Numbered from the stretch's first letter, positions 43,850 to 52,792 are shown. The stretch: 64,000 nt of DNA from Ameyamaea chiangmaiensis (GCF_025995235.1 NZ_BAPT01000056.1:124001-188000); one strand, 5' to 3'. Numbers and translations are program-made. The notes: generated from the sequence alone by a model not told the origin.

Positions 43850-43937
43850 ACAGGCGCGTTGCCCGCACGGGGTCGCTGTGAGACACTCGCGCTGCCAGGG
43901 CGCAGGTTGCGCGCGGCCCGCGCCAAGAGTGGACTCC

Positions 43938-45296
43938 ATGACGACGTACGCAATTCTGACCCATGATTTCCGGCTGCTGACGGTCGAGCAGAACCGGCTC
44001 GTGCTTCGCCATCCGGGCACATCGTTATCAGTCGATACCCTGGTCTGCGTGGAGCGGGCCGGTGACCAGCACTCCTTTCGCACGGCGGATACGAGCCGAT
44101 CCTGGTTTGACTTCGATACCGAACAGTTTGGGCGTGCCATTCCCACAGGTTTTTTCGATCTTGTCCCCGTCCCGCTGTATACGGGATACCATATACGGCG
44201 CGGCGCAAAGGTTCTTCGTGCGGATCCGAGCTACTTTGCGTCGTTTGTCGAGCAGGAGCCGTCACTATGGGAGACGTTTCGACTGATCCCGGTTCACATT
44301 GCAGGCCTGCTCTGTCGCCTGATCGATATGAAATGGTCGGTTAATCAGGCCGAAACTACGCTGTCGTTCTCCGCGCGCCGGTCCACGTTCTCTCATCTTG
44401 CACTCGGGGAATACCGTGTCGATCTTGACGCGATCCTCGATAAGATGTCGCGGACGTCGACTATTCCAAAGTCCTTTATCTTCTTCGACGGCTGGAAACC
44501 CAATAAAGCGGTTCTGATCAACCCGGCGATAGTGTTCGTTCTGTTCGGCTACGGCCGCGTTCTGCGTGAGTTTCAGGTCAGCACGGAAAGTCTCGCGTCG
44601 CTGGCTCACTACGACGGCGATGTCATCGTTATCAGCGACCTGCCCGAAGGGCATCTGCGCAGTCTTGCAGACCCCAAGATTGCCGACCGGCTGCATGTCG
44701 TTCCGATGGACGGCCATGATTCGGCTGATTTCCTCGGGGCGCGTCTGTCTCTTTTCGCTACGGACCATCTTCGGCAGTATCAGCCTATCGTGTACACGGA
44801 CGCTGACATCGTTTTCGACAGGCCTCTTGCTCCAATTCTGATCAAGGGCGCGCACGCCCGTTTCTGTAGTGCTCAGGTCGAGGAACACACAGACTTTAAG
44901 AACTCGGACTCGGTCGGTGCCTGGTTATACAGGCAGGATTCGTTCCGTAGTGACGACCGCCACGGGTTTAACTCCGGGATCCTGCTGGTCCCGAACCTGG
45001 ACGATCACGGCGCGTCGCTTGCGGCGGCCTTTCGCACGCTGGTCAACTATGCGGCGGAGCATGGCCGACGTGATCACCCCTATTTTGATCAAAGCGTCCT
45101 GAACTACGTTCTTTACAAACTGGGCGATTTCTCGCCTTCGCCGGTCACCGAGCATACTCAGGTCGGCTATTCGGACTTTCCGGAGCAGAAGCCAGCGCAG
45201 AAGGGCTTCGTACACTTCTGGAACACGCATCACAAAGCGCGAGACATGGCCCAGTATATTACATGGCTTCGGGAAAACTCGCAGGTGCGGGACTGA
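43938..45296 (+). CDS. orphan glycosyltransferase, GT8-like C-terminal half with unfamiliar N-terminal half
   Basis: A 452-residue protein with no signal peptide. The C-terminal half has the look of a GT-A enzyme: YQPIVYTDADIVFDRPLAPI (DAD metal motif, about residue 285), RHGFNSGILLVPNLDDHGAS, HPYFDQSVLNYVLYKLGDFS and the terminal His in GFVHFWNTHHKARDM, in the order seen in GT8-type glycogenin/galactosyltransferase relatives. The first about 200 residues, starting MTTYAILTHDFRLLTVEQNR, resemble nothing I know. Local GC is about 50-55%. No sugar-nucleotide or polysaccharide genes adjoin it. Start ATG 43938; the frame is open to 43878. Glycosyl transfer is likely; donor and acceptor are unknown. 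Confidence 0.72.
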   Translation: MTTYAILTHDFRLLTVEQNRLVLRHPGTSLSVDTLVCVERAGDQHSFRTADTSRSWFDFDTEQFGRAIPTGFFDLVPVPLYTGYHIRRGAKVLRADPSYFASFVEQEPSLWETFRLIPVHIAGLLCRLIDMKWSVNQAETTLSFSARRSTFSHLALGEYRVDLDAILDKMSRTSTIPKSFIFFDGWKPNKAVLINPAIVFVLFGYGRVLREFQVSTESLASLAHYDGDVIVISDLPEGHLRSLADPKIADRLHVVPMDGHDSADFLGARLSLFATDHLRQYQPIVYTDADIVFDRPLAPILIKGAHARFCSAQVEEHTDFKNSDSVGAWLYRQDSFRSDDRHGFNSGILLVPNLDDHGASLAAAFRTLVNYAAEHGRRDHPYFDQSVLNYVLYKLGDFSPSPVTEHTQVGYSDFPEQKPAQKGFVHFWNTHHKARDMAQYITWLRENSQVRD

Positions 45297-45341
45297 CATG
45301 TCTCCGGGTTGCCAAGCCGGTGCGCTTTCGCAGCAATCGGA

Positions 45342-46286
45342 TCAGGCGTCCGCGCTCCACAGAAATGTCAATTCGTGCTTGTTGTGGGACAGGTGCACGA
45401 CCCGACTGCCGGGTATCGCGGCAAAAGCATCGGCTGTGTCGAAATCCGTCTCGCCCTGAAACTTGATAGTCAGCACGATGAACCGCACGCGTCCCGACGC
45501 GATCCAGCGTTGCGTGAGGGCAAGCAGGCGTGGCGGATACGCGATGATGTCCGAACACAGCCAGTCGACCGGGGGGAGCGACTGCGGGTCCAGCCCGAAT
45601 GCGCTTTCCTGCCGCCACTCGACCCTCGGGTGTGTCATCAGTGCCGGATCGAGTGGCGCGCGGTCAAAGGCAATCACCTTGGCGCCACACTGCGCCAATA
45701 CCCAGGTCCAGCCGCCGGGTGCCGCGCCGAGGTCGAGACAGGTCTCGGCGGCGGTCGGATGTCGGCCGAACAGCGTGAGGGCCTCCCACAGTTTGAGATA
45801 GGCCCGGGAGGGAGGCCCCACGCGATCTTCGACGAATGGAACGTCGCCGTTGACGAATGCGCTGGTCTTTGTCGGTGATAACAGCAGCGTGTCGTTATCC
45901 AGCAGCGTCCATGCTCCCAGATGCCCGGTCGGACACGCGGCCGGAAAGACGAGCGGGCGCGGCACAAGGCGCGGCAGCCGTTCGGCGATCAGGGCGCAGC
46001 GACGGTGCAGGGACGGGGCATACAGACCCCAGTTGCGCTGGACGTCGCGCAACTGGCGTGCCGCGTCACCGATCGAGGTGACGGTTTGAACGACGGGGTC
46101 GGTCCAGATATCGAGCGCCCATCGCGCATCGATCGGCGGAAGTCCGGACAGCGCGAGCCGACCATGCCAGGCCGTAACAGGCACGCCTGCGCGCGCCAGT
46201 TCGGCCTCCAGCACAGCTTCCAGCCCTTCGGGCGCCAGATAGGCGGCCCTGACCTCCCCAGCGTTGTGTTGATAGGTCTGGGTCAT
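45342..46286 (-). CDS. FtsJ/RlmM-like SAM-dependent rRNA methyltransferase
   Basis: A 314-residue protein. The C-terminal half is a Rossmann methyltransferase with the SAM motif CLDLGAAPGGWTWVLAQCG, VIAFDRAPLD and DWLCSDIIAYPPRLL, typical of FtsJ/RrmJ 2'-O-methyltransferases. The late Lys in VLTIKFQGE belongs to the K-D-K-E catalytic set. The N-terminal THUMP-like region (AAYLAPEGLEAVLEAELARA) makes RlmM (23S rRNA C2498) the closest match. ATG 46286 overlaps the DUF423 gene by four bases (ATGA), so the two are coupled. Confidence 0.82.
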   Translation of the reverse strand: MTQTYQHNAGEVRAAYLAPEGLEAVLEAELARAGVPVTAWHGRLALSGLPPIDARWALDIWTDPVVQTVTSIGDAARQLRDVQRNWGLYAPSLHRRCALIAERLPRLVPRPLVFPAACPTGHLGAWTLLDNDTLLLSPTKTSAFVNGDVPFVEDRVGPPSRAYLKLWEALTLFGRHPTAAETCLDLGAAPGGWTWVLAQCGAKVIAFDRAPLDPALMTHPRVEWRQESAFGLDPQSLPPVDWLCSDIIAYPPRLLALTQRWIASGRVRFIVLTIKFQGETDFDTADAFAAIPGSRVVHLSHNKHELTFLWSADA

Positions 46287-46744
46287 GACGGCTCGGGGCG
46301 CTTGGCGCGCAGGAAGACGACGGCCAAAGCCGCCCAGCTGGCGATCAGAAGTACGCCACCGGTCGGCGCGATCGGGCCCGGATGATGGCCCGTCAGGGCG
46401 GTGTAGTATACGGGAGCGCAGAACAGGACCGTGCCGACAGCAAGTCCGGCGCACAGCCTGGGGGCGCGGCCGCTGATGCCGAGTACGAGCAGCGCCAGCG
46501 CGTGCCACATCTGCATGGCGACCGCACTCTGGGCCATCGCGCGGCCAGCGCCGACGAACATGCGGTCCGGAAGGTGTGCGACCAGAGCACCGAAAATCAC
46601 GCCCAGACAGGCAAGGATCGCCCCAAGCGCGGCCCATGGGGCAGGGCCGGGGCGTAGGGCACGCGCGGCATGACTGGTTTGGAAGGCAGGCATCATGCCG
46701 ACGCAGTAGCCGATTTCGGCCGCGCGCGCATCCCGTGACGTCAT
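46283..46744 (-). CDS. DUF423 membrane protein
   Basis: A small integral membrane protein with four hydrophobic segments (ALGAILACLGVIFGALVAHL, MWHALALLVLGIS, GLAVGTVLFCAPVYYTAL and GGVLLIASWAALAVVFL). It follows the DUF423/YgdD pattern, including the HALALL and PIAPTGG motifs. Up to 153 residues; the family is usually near 125, so the ATG at 46696 may be the true start. Its stop overlaps the methyltransferase start. Function unknown. Confidence 0.78.
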   Translation of the reverse strand: MTSRDARAAEIGYCVGMMPAFQTSHAARALRPGPAPWAALGAILACLGVIFGALVAHLPDRMFVGAGRAMAQSAVAMQMWHALALLVLGISGRAPRLCAGLAVGTVLFCAPVYYTALTGHHPGPIAPTGGVLLIASWAALAVVFLRAKRPEPS

Positions 46745-46803
46745 CGCGCCGATACGCCGGCCGGGCGTTCCGTTCGACCGCTGAGCGGGTTACACATGAC
46801 TCC

Positions 46804-47754
46804 ATGTTTGCGGCTTCCGACCTGTATCCCGGCATCGAGCCCTTTCGCGACGGCTTTCTGGACGTCGGCGACGGCCACAGCCTGTATTGGGAGACGGTCG
46901 GCAATCCGGCCGCGCCGCCCGTGCTGTTTCTCCATGGTGGTCCGGGTGCGGGATGCGGGGCGGTGCACCGGCGCTTCTTCGACCCCCAGGCGTGGCAGGT
47001 GGTGTTGTTCGACCAGCGTGGCGCGGGACGGTCCCGGCCACTGGGCATGACCGAAGCCAACACGACGGCGCACCTGATCGACGATATCGAAAAACTGCGC
47101 GTCAGCCTTGGTATCGCGCAGTGGGTCCTGTTTGGCGGATCGTGGGGGTCGACGCTGGCCCTTGCCTACGCCCAGGCGCATCCCGGACGCGTCACCGCCA
47201 TGGTCCTGCGCGGCGTGTTTCTGGGGCGCCCGCAGGAGATCGAGTGGTTTTTCGGAGGTATCAGGGCGATCTTCCCCGACGCTCACGCGGATTTTGTCGG
47301 CCATCTGCGCCCGGCGGAGCGGAGCGACATTCTGGGCAGCTACCATGCGCGCCTGTTCGATCCCGATCCCAGGGTTCACCGACCGGCCGCGCATGCGTGG
47401 TGTCAGTACGAAGCCCGCTGTTCGACGCTCCTGCCGCCGCGGCAACTGGTGACGGAAAGCGCGCGTCCCGAAACATTGCTGGCGCTGGCGCGAATCGAGG
47501 CACACTATTTTCGAAACGCGATGTTTCTGCCGCCTGACGGGCTGTTGTCCGGCACGAAGACGATCGCCGCGATACCCGGTGTGATCGTGCAGGGCCGGTA
47601 TGACATGGTCTGCCCACCGGCCTCGGCCTGGGCGTTGTCGCGCGTGTGGCCGGCGGCGCGCCTGCGCATGGTGGCGGGCGCGGGCCATTCGGCGCTGGAG
47701 CCGGGGGTGCGTTCAGCCCTGATCGCCGCCGTGCACCAGTTTCGCGCACGCTGA
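46804..47754 (+). CDS. pip: prolyl aminopeptidase (proline iminopeptidase)
   Basis: Removes N-terminal proline from peptides. An alpha/beta hydrolase of 316 residues, serine peptidase family S33. FLHGGPGAGCG is the oxyanion loop. VLFDQRGAGRSRPLG is diagnostic for this family. The nucleophile Ser113 is in FGGSWGSTLALAYAQ; GRYDMVCPP carries the acid and GAGHSALEP the His. ATG 46804 gives the normal N terminus. It is divergent from the DUF423 gene by about 60 bases. Confidence 0.94.
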   Translation: MFAASDLYPGIEPFRDGFLDVGDGHSLYWETVGNPAAPPVLFLHGGPGAGCGAVHRRFFDPQAWQVVLFDQRGAGRSRPLGMTEANTTAHLIDDIEKLRVSLGIAQWVLFGGSWGSTLALAYAQAHPGRVTAMVLRGVFLGRPQEIEWFFGGIRAIFPDAHADFVGHLRPAERSDILGSYHARLFDPDPRVHRPAAHAWCQYEARCSTLLPPRQLVTESARPETLLALARIEAHYFRNAMFLPPDGLLSGTKTIAAIPGVIVQGRYDMVCPPASAWALSRVWPAARLRMVAGAGHSALEPGVRSALIAAVHQFRAR

Positions 47755-47918
47755 ACGGGGGGGCACCCCCGCTTGCGGCCACGTGTGCGGCGCATTGCCG
47801 CCGGAGATTTTTCATGCGCAGTGTATCCTTCCCGCGCGTGGTGCGTTGAGCCCACGAAACGCGCCGGGTCGGACTGTGTCCCGAGCGGCCGGCTGACATC
47901 ATAGGGAGAGAGAAGAAC

Positions 47919-48482
47919 ATGAAAACCATTCTGCGTTGGGCTTTCGCCGCCAGTCTCGTGCCGCTCGCCGCGTGCGCCGACCAGCCGAAGCCGCCGGCGG
48001 CTCCGCCCGCACCGGCACCGTTGGCCGAAGCCGACGCGCAATTTGTCCAGACGCTGTCCGAGGCCAATCTGCTCGAGATCGCTCTGGCGAAGGTCGCCGC
48101 GACCAACGCCGGTCAGCAGAAGGTCAAGGACTACGCGTCCATGCTGAACGACGACCACACCGGCAACGAAGCCAAGCTGCGCGAGATCGCCTCGGCCCAT
48201 GGCCTGACGCTGGCCGACACGCTGAACGACGACGACCAGAAGATCGTCACCACCATGCAGGGCGAGAAGGGTCGTCGCTTCGACCGCGATTACACCCATG
48301 CGATGATCGAGGGCCACACCCAGCTTCTGCCGAAGGTGCAGGCCGAGATGCAGAGCACGACCGACGACACGCTGAAGTCCTATGCCACCGATACGGCGGC
48401 GGCGGTGCAGAAGCACATCGACGGCGCCAAGGCGCTGGCACCTGCCCATGGTGGTACGGCCCACCATCGCCACCATCACTGA
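47919..48482 (+). CDS. DUF4142 lipoprotein
   Basis: A 187-residue exported protein. The signal peptide ends at LVPLAAC, a lipobox-like site, followed by a Pro/Ala-rich linker. The DUF4142 helical domain follows (FVQTLSEANLLEIALAKVAA, MLNDDHTGNEAKLREIA, FDRDYTHAMIEGHTQLL). Ferritin-like or periplasmic stress roles have been suggested for the family. The C terminus is a His cluster (HHRHHH) that may bind metal. It precedes the cobalamin adenosyltransferase by seven bases, though a shared function is not obvious. Confidence 0.85.
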   Translation: MKTILRWAFAASLVPLAACADQPKPPAAPPAPAPLAEADAQFVQTLSEANLLEIALAKVAATNAGQQKVKDYASMLNDDHTGNEAKLREIASAHGLTLADTLNDDDQKIVTTMQGEKGRRFDRDYTHAMIEGHTQLLPKVQAEMQSTTDDTLKSYATDTAAAVQKHIDGAKALAPAHGGTAHHRHHH

Positions 48483-48489
48483 CAGTCTG

Positions 48490-49107
48490 ATGGCAGTCGA
48501 TGAAGGTCCACGCCCGGCAGGGCGCGGACCTGTGCGGATCGACGTTGTGACGACGCGCGGCGGAGATCGGGGCGAGACGTCCCTGGCCTCCGGCGTGCGC
48601 GTCTCCAAGTCGTCCGTCCGGATTGATGCGTTGGGTGAGCTGGACGAGGCCAACGCCGTGCTGGGCCTGTTGGCCACGTCGCTTGTCGGCGCGCAGGGCC
48701 GGCTGGATGAGGTGCGGCACCTTCAGGCGCTTCTGTTCGACGTGGGTGCGCTGGTGTGCCAGCCGGGCGCGGCGGCTCCTGCGGATATGGGAGCGGAGGC
48801 GGTCGCCTGGATCGAGGCCGCGACACAGTCCTTGCAGATCCGCCAGGCAGCCCTGACCAGTTTCATTCTTCCCGGAGGCTCGCAGCCTTCGGCCTGGGCG
48901 CATCTGGCGCGCACCGTTGTCCGGCGCGCCGAACGCGCCGTGGTTCGGGTGACGCAGACGGAACCCGGGTCGGTACCGTCCGATGTGGCGCTGATCCTCA
49001 ACCGGATGTCGGACTACCTGTTCGTGCTTGGGCGTCATCTGAACGAGGACGGGCGCGCCGATATCCTCTGGCAGCCGCGCGCACGTTCCCGACCCGACGG
49101 GGCCTGA
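48490..49107 (+). CDS. pduO: ATP:cob(I)alamin adenosyltransferase, PduO type
   Basis: Transfers the adenosyl group of ATP to cob(I)alamin. The 205-residue protein has the P-loop-like VTTRGGDRGETSLASGVRVS, VRIDALGELDEANAVLGL, ARTVVRRAERAVVRV and the C-terminal LILNRMSDYLFVLGRHLN. All are PduO signatures of the trimeric adenosyltransferases. ATG 48490 is eight bases after the DUF4142 stop; the family motif begins about 20 residues in, so a later GTG is possible. It is convergent with gntK, seven bases apart. Confidence 0.9.
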   Translation: MAVDEGPRPAGRGPVRIDVVTTRGGDRGETSLASGVRVSKSSVRIDALGELDEANAVLGLLATSLVGAQGRLDEVRHLQALLFDVGALVCQPGAAAPADMGAEAVAWIEAATQSLQIRQAALTSFILPGGSQPSAWAHLARTVVRRAERAVVRVTQTEPGSVPSDVALILNRMSDYLFVLGRHLNEDGRADILWQPRARSRPDGA

Positions 49108-49114
49108 CAACGTC

Positions 49115-49795
49115 TCAGGCGGTCAGGCCGTCCAGCGCGTCCAGCGTTGCCTTCGTCAGACTGTCGCGCGACGCGCGAACATCGACGGACAGCACGCATT
49201 CATCCTCGCCGGGCTCCTCAAGGGCGGCGAACTGGCTGTCGAGCATCGTGCTGGGCATGAAATGGCCGGTCCGCCGGTTGAGTCTTGGTGCGATGTCGGC
49301 CTGGGCACCCTTCACATAGACGAAGCACACACGGGTGTTGCCACCGGAGATGGTGTCGCGATAACGCCGTTTGAGCGACGAGCACGTGATCACCCCACAT
49401 GTATCGCTGTCGATCCAGTCGCGCACCACGCGGCCGATGTCCTCCAGCCAGGGCTGCCGATCGGCGTCCGTCAGCGGGACGCCCGTGCTCATCTTCAGGA
49501 TATTAGCCTGCGGATGCAGCGAATCGCCTTCTACCAGAGGCCAGCGCAGCGCGAACGACAATTCGCCGGCAAGGGTGGACTTGCCGCTGCCCGAGACGCC
49601 CATGACGACCAGCACTTTCGGCCGCCCCGCGTCGCGCAGCGCCCGGGACGCGTGCGCAAGCCCCGGAAAGGAAAATCCGCCGACGTCGTGCGGAACGTCG
49701 CCAGGCGCGATCGGTGCCGTCACCCCATCGTGTGCCGACGCGGGGAGGGAGGCGGCGGCTGCCGTCGTCTGGTGGGGGCTGGTGGGGCCGGGCAT
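49115..49795 (-). CDS. gntK: gluconokinase
   Basis: Phosphorylates gluconate to 6-phosphogluconate for the pentose phosphate or Entner-Doudoroff pathway. Walker A VMGVSGSGKSTLAGELS is at about residue 68. EGDSLHPQANILKMSTGVPL and DADRQPWLEDI follow, then CSSLKRRYRD and LNRRTGHFMPSTMLDSQF, all diagnostic for GntK. With the ATG at 49795 there are about 58 residues before the kinase core, longer than usual. The gene is divergent from a LacI-type regulator, so gluconate control is likely. Confidence 0.92.
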   Translation of the reverse strand: MPGPTSPHQTTAAAASLPASAHDGVTAPIAPGDVPHDVGGFSFPGLAHASRALRDAGRPKVLVVMGVSGSGKSTLAGELSFALRWPLVEGDSLHPQANILKMSTGVPLTDADRQPWLEDIGRVVRDWIDSDTCGVITCSSLKRRYRDTISGGNTRVCFVYVKGAQADIAPRLNRRTGHFMPSTMLDSQFAALEEPGEDECVLSVDVRASRDSLTKATLDALDGLTA

Positions 49796-50198
49796 CACGG
49801 ACTCCGTTTCTTGTACGACGGCGCGGGCGCCTGGACGTGGGGGACAATGACCCGTCGGAGCGGGTCGATCCGCTCCGTTATGGCTCTGGATCGATCCATG
49901 AGGAAGGGAGTGCCGATAAACCCTTTGTGAAGCAGCGGTGATCTAAATCGCAGTCGCGCACGGGAAGGCCGGTGAAGCGCGGTCTGTTAAAGGGTGCCAT
50001 GTGATTTTCGAACATCTCGCTTGGCCGGGAGGGCAGGGGCGCCTCAACCTGGCAAAAGCCTATGTTTTCCGCCTCCCTTGGCCCGGCCCGTGGCGCGTGT
50101 CGCACGCCGGGCGTTGCAGAGGGGAGGCGCAACGGGCCCGAACGTCTGCCCCGCGCGCATGGTCTCTTTGTGAAAACAGGGTTAGCCTGCATGCCAGA
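49796..50198. promoter_or_regulatory. gntK-gntR divergent region with palindromes
   Basis: This 403-base stretch between the two divergent genes shows no coding frame I trust. It holds a perfect inverted repeat CGGAGCGG-N6-CCGCTCCG (49856-49877) and, ten bases on, the exact palindrome TGGATCGATCCA (49887-49898). Both are suitable as LacI-family operators in front of gntK and gntR. No classic gluconate-repressor box was found. Confidence 0.45.
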
Positions 50199-51257
50199 AT
50201 GGCTCGTCATCCCGAAACCGGTCCCGGTAACAGCGCACACTCCCGTCGTTCAAGGCGCGTAGGATTGCTCGACGTGGCGAACGCCGCCAACGTGTCGCGA
50301 TCGACGGCCTCGCTGGTGCTGCGTGGCAGCCCGCTGGTCGCCGAACCCACGCGCGCACGGGTCATGGAAGCCATGAGCACGCTGGGTTATGTCTATCATC
50401 GTGGCGCGGCCATGCTGCGCGAAGGCCGGACACGCACGATCGGCCTTCTGGTCAACGACATCGCCAATCCATACGTCGCGGAGTTCGTCGCCTTTCTGGA
50501 CCAGGCGCTGGAGCGCGGGGGACAGGTGGCACTTCTGGCCAACAGCGCCGAGTCCGACACGCGCCAACAGCAAGTCCTGCTGCGCCTGCGCGAACACAGT
50601 GTTGACGGTGTCGTGTTCTCCCCGGCCGAGGATTCCGACGAGCGCGTCATAGATGAGCTCGAGTTCTGGCAGACACCGTTCGTTCAGGCGCTGCGTTATG
50701 TCTCGCAGACGCGCGGTGACTATGCCGGGGCGGACTATGCCGAAGCGCTTCGTCTGGCCGTCCGGCATCTGGTCGCGCTCGGTCATCGGAAGATCGCCTA
50801 TATCGGCGGAGGGCCGAAGCCCCATTCCGCGTCGCGCGAGCGCGAGCAGGGCTTCGCTGACGAGATGCATCGCCAGGGACTGACCGCACATCGGCAGCAT
50901 GTCGGCGGCGTCACCGGGCTGGATGGAGCGGCGGCGATCTCCGACATGATGGCGCAGCCCGACCCGCCGACGGCCGTCATCTGCTACAACGATCCTGTGG
51001 CGCAGGGGGTGTTGGGGAGGTTGCAGGCGCATGGCCTGCTGCCCGGGCGCGATGTGGCCGTCGTTGGTGTCGACGACCTGCCGTCGTCCGCCGCGTCCTG
51101 GCCGTCCCTGACCACCGTCGCGACCGCGATGAACGAGGTCGGAGCGGCGGTCGTGGCGCTTCTGGCGCGTCGCATAGCCGACCCGCACGCCCCGGTGCGC
51201 CGTGTGGTGATTGCGCCGCGCCTGATCGTTCGACAGTCCTGTGGCGCGCGCGAATAA
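50199..51257 (+). CDS. gntR: LacI-family repressor, probable gluconate regulator
   Basis: A 352-residue LacI/GalR regulator. The N-terminal helix-turn-helix reads GLLDVANAANVSRSTASLVL, with the hinge helix TRARVMEAMSTLGYVYHRGA. The periplasmic-binding-like domain follows (TIGLLVNDIANPYVAEFVAF, GHRKIAYIGGG, VAVVGVDDLPSSA). ATG 50199 is the first start that leaves a normal N terminus; the open frame continues upstream to 50001. It is divergent from gntK, so gluconate or its phosphate is the likely inducer. The name rests on position rather than on specificity residues. Confidence 0.85.
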   Translation: MARHPETGPGNSAHSRRSRRVGLLDVANAANVSRSTASLVLRGSPLVAEPTRARVMEAMSTLGYVYHRGAAMLREGRTRTIGLLVNDIANPYVAEFVAFLDQALERGGQVALLANSAESDTRQQQVLLRLREHSVDGVVFSPAEDSDERVIDELEFWQTPFVQALRYVSQTRGDYAGADYAEALRLAVRHLVALGHRKIAYIGGGPKPHSASREREQGFADEMHRQGLTAHRQHVGGVTGLDGAAAISDMMAQPDPPTAVICYNDPVAQGVLGRLQAHGLLPGRDVAVVGVDDLPSSAASWPSLTTVATAMNEVGAAVVALLARRIADPHAPVRRVVIAPRLIVRQSCGARE

Positions 51258-51528
51258 ACGTTTTGTAACGACATGGCCGAGAACGGACAGTATTCCATCC
51301 GTATTACGTGGCAGGCACAACTATGCCCCGTGACATGACCCTAGTTGTGTGCTAACGCGAAACCAAGACCAAAGACACCGATCGAATAACGCTCTCCGGA
51401 TACACCCGGTCTCGGATCGCGATCGGAGATTGATCATACACGTCAGATTGCGGCGGATCGCGCTCACACGGAACCGTGTGCTTCTTCCCGATTCTCGCTA
51501 CGACACTCTCCAACCCCGTCAGGGTCAG

Positions 51529-52254
51529 ATGAAATTCGACGATACAGACACGCCCGATCTTAGTGAAGACGCGCTGCGACAGGCGCTTGACCGTCTGGGG
51601 CAGGGAACGCGCCGCCCCGCCACACACCGCCCATCCTCGCCGCGCCCCGCCTCCGACCACCGTCCGTCCGCGCAGGGCAGCCACCACGGCAGCGGTTCGC
51701 ATTTTGGCGGGAGCGACCCGGGGCAGCGTCGACGCCGCTTCGTGCAGGATGGCGACGTTCCGGTGGAGCGTCACACGCTGACCCGCGCGCCCCGCACGCA
51801 GGGCCTGCCGCCGCCGACGGACGACCATCAGGCGGAGGTCGAGCGGCTGCGCGAATCCGTGCGTCGCGAGCAACGTCTTCGTGAGGACACCGAGCGCAGC
51901 CTGAGCGAAGCGCGGAGCATGGCCCGGACGCTTGAGACCCGCGCCGGACATGCCGAGGTCCGTCTGGACGAGGCGCGCGCCGACGCGGCACGCCACGAGC
52001 AGACCATCGCACAGTTGCACGCCCAGCTGCGCGCGCTGGAAGCCGAGCGCGACCGGCTTCTGGACGACAGGCAGACGCTTGAGGTGCGGTTGTCGCACGC
52101 GGCGCCGGCCGCGCCCTCGTCCCTGGCGACGATCGAGGCGCCCGTGCGTGTGGCTCCGCGCCGTGTGGCGCGTCCCGCCGTGGCCACGATGGACGTCGAT
52201 TTCGAGACCGACGAGCCGGAGCCGGTGAAATGGTGGATCAAGAAAAAAGCGTGA
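51529..52254 (+). CDS. coiled-coil protein with low-complexity N-terminal part
   Basis: A 241-residue protein of unknown function. Residues about 25-70 are rich in Arg, Pro, Ser and His (for example PATHRPSSPRPASDHRPSAQ). Residues about 105-190 form a long coiled coil (VERLRESVRREQRLREDTER and ALEAERDRLLDDRQTLEVRL). It ends with acidic FETDEPEP and basic WWIKKKA. No signal peptide. ATG 51529 follows AGGGTCAG. The next gene, a small membrane protein, starts about 40 bases on. Confidence 0.6.
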   Translation: MKFDDTDTPDLSEDALRQALDRLGQGTRRPATHRPSSPRPASDHRPSAQGSHHGSGSHFGGSDPGQRRRRFVQDGDVPVERHTLTRAPRTQGLPPPTDDHQAEVERLRESVRREQRLREDTERSLSEARSMARTLETRAGHAEVRLDEARADAARHEQTIAQLHAQLRALEAERDRLLDDRQTLEVRLSHAAPAAPSSLATIEAPVRVAPRRVARPAVATMDVDFETDEPEPVKWWIKKKA

Positions 52255-52294
52255 GCCTACCGTCGCAGGGCCCCGACAGGCGGACCGTGGCGGC

Positions 52295-52792
52295 GTGAGC
52301 ACGACGGATACGGCGCTTCGCAGGGGCAACGCGGGCGCTCGCGGGATGGAGCGCGTGCTCTTCGTACTCGTGATCGCCGATGTTGGCGTGGCGCTGGCGC
52401 TTCTGCTGTTGCCCCCTCTCGTCGCAGGTCTGCTGATTCTGCTGCGCGATGTTTTCGGGGCGTTGACCCTGCCGTTTTCAGTGCTGTTCGGGATGGCGGG
52501 GTGGAACGGCGACGCGGCCGGTCTGGACCGGATCGTCGGTGGTCTGGCGCCTGCCCTTCTGCGGCATCCGGCGCAGGCGATGCTCGGGGCATTGACCATC
52601 GTAGCCGGGGTGGTGCTGTCCATTCTCGGGCGTCGTCTTCCCTCGCGCCCGGCGCAGTTCGCCGCGCCGTGCCTCGATCTTGTCGGCGGTCTTCTGGCGG
52701 GTCCACCGGTGATCTTTATTCTGGCACCCGCGATCGTCATCGAAATTGGCCTTGCGCTTTGTTGCCCCGTTCGACACCGTGATCCTGTGTGA
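52295..52792 (+). CDS. small integral membrane protein
   Basis: A 165-residue protein with about four hydrophobic segments (VLFVLVIADVGVALALLLLP, LVAGLLILLRDVFGALTLPF, AMLGALTIVAGVVLSIL, GPPVIFILAPAIVIEIGLAL). Family not recognised. The start is a GTG at 52295 (MSTTDTALRRG); no clear ribosome binding site precedes it. It lies between the coiled-coil gene and the MFS transporter, all on the plus strand. The following 171 bases (52793-52963) hold no gene. Confidence 0.55.
   Translation: MSTTDTALRRGNAGARGMERVLFVLVIADVGVALALLLLPPLVAGLLILLRDVFGALTLPFSVLFGMAGWNGDAAGLDRIVGGLAPALLRHPAQAMLGALTIVAGVVLSILGRRLPSRPAQFAAPCLDLVGGLLAGPPVIFILAPAIVIEIGLALCCPVRHRDPV

Noticed and set aside
50217..50232. GGTAACA sequence resembling part of a GntR box
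   Set aside because: It lies inside the regulator's coding start region and is only a half-site.
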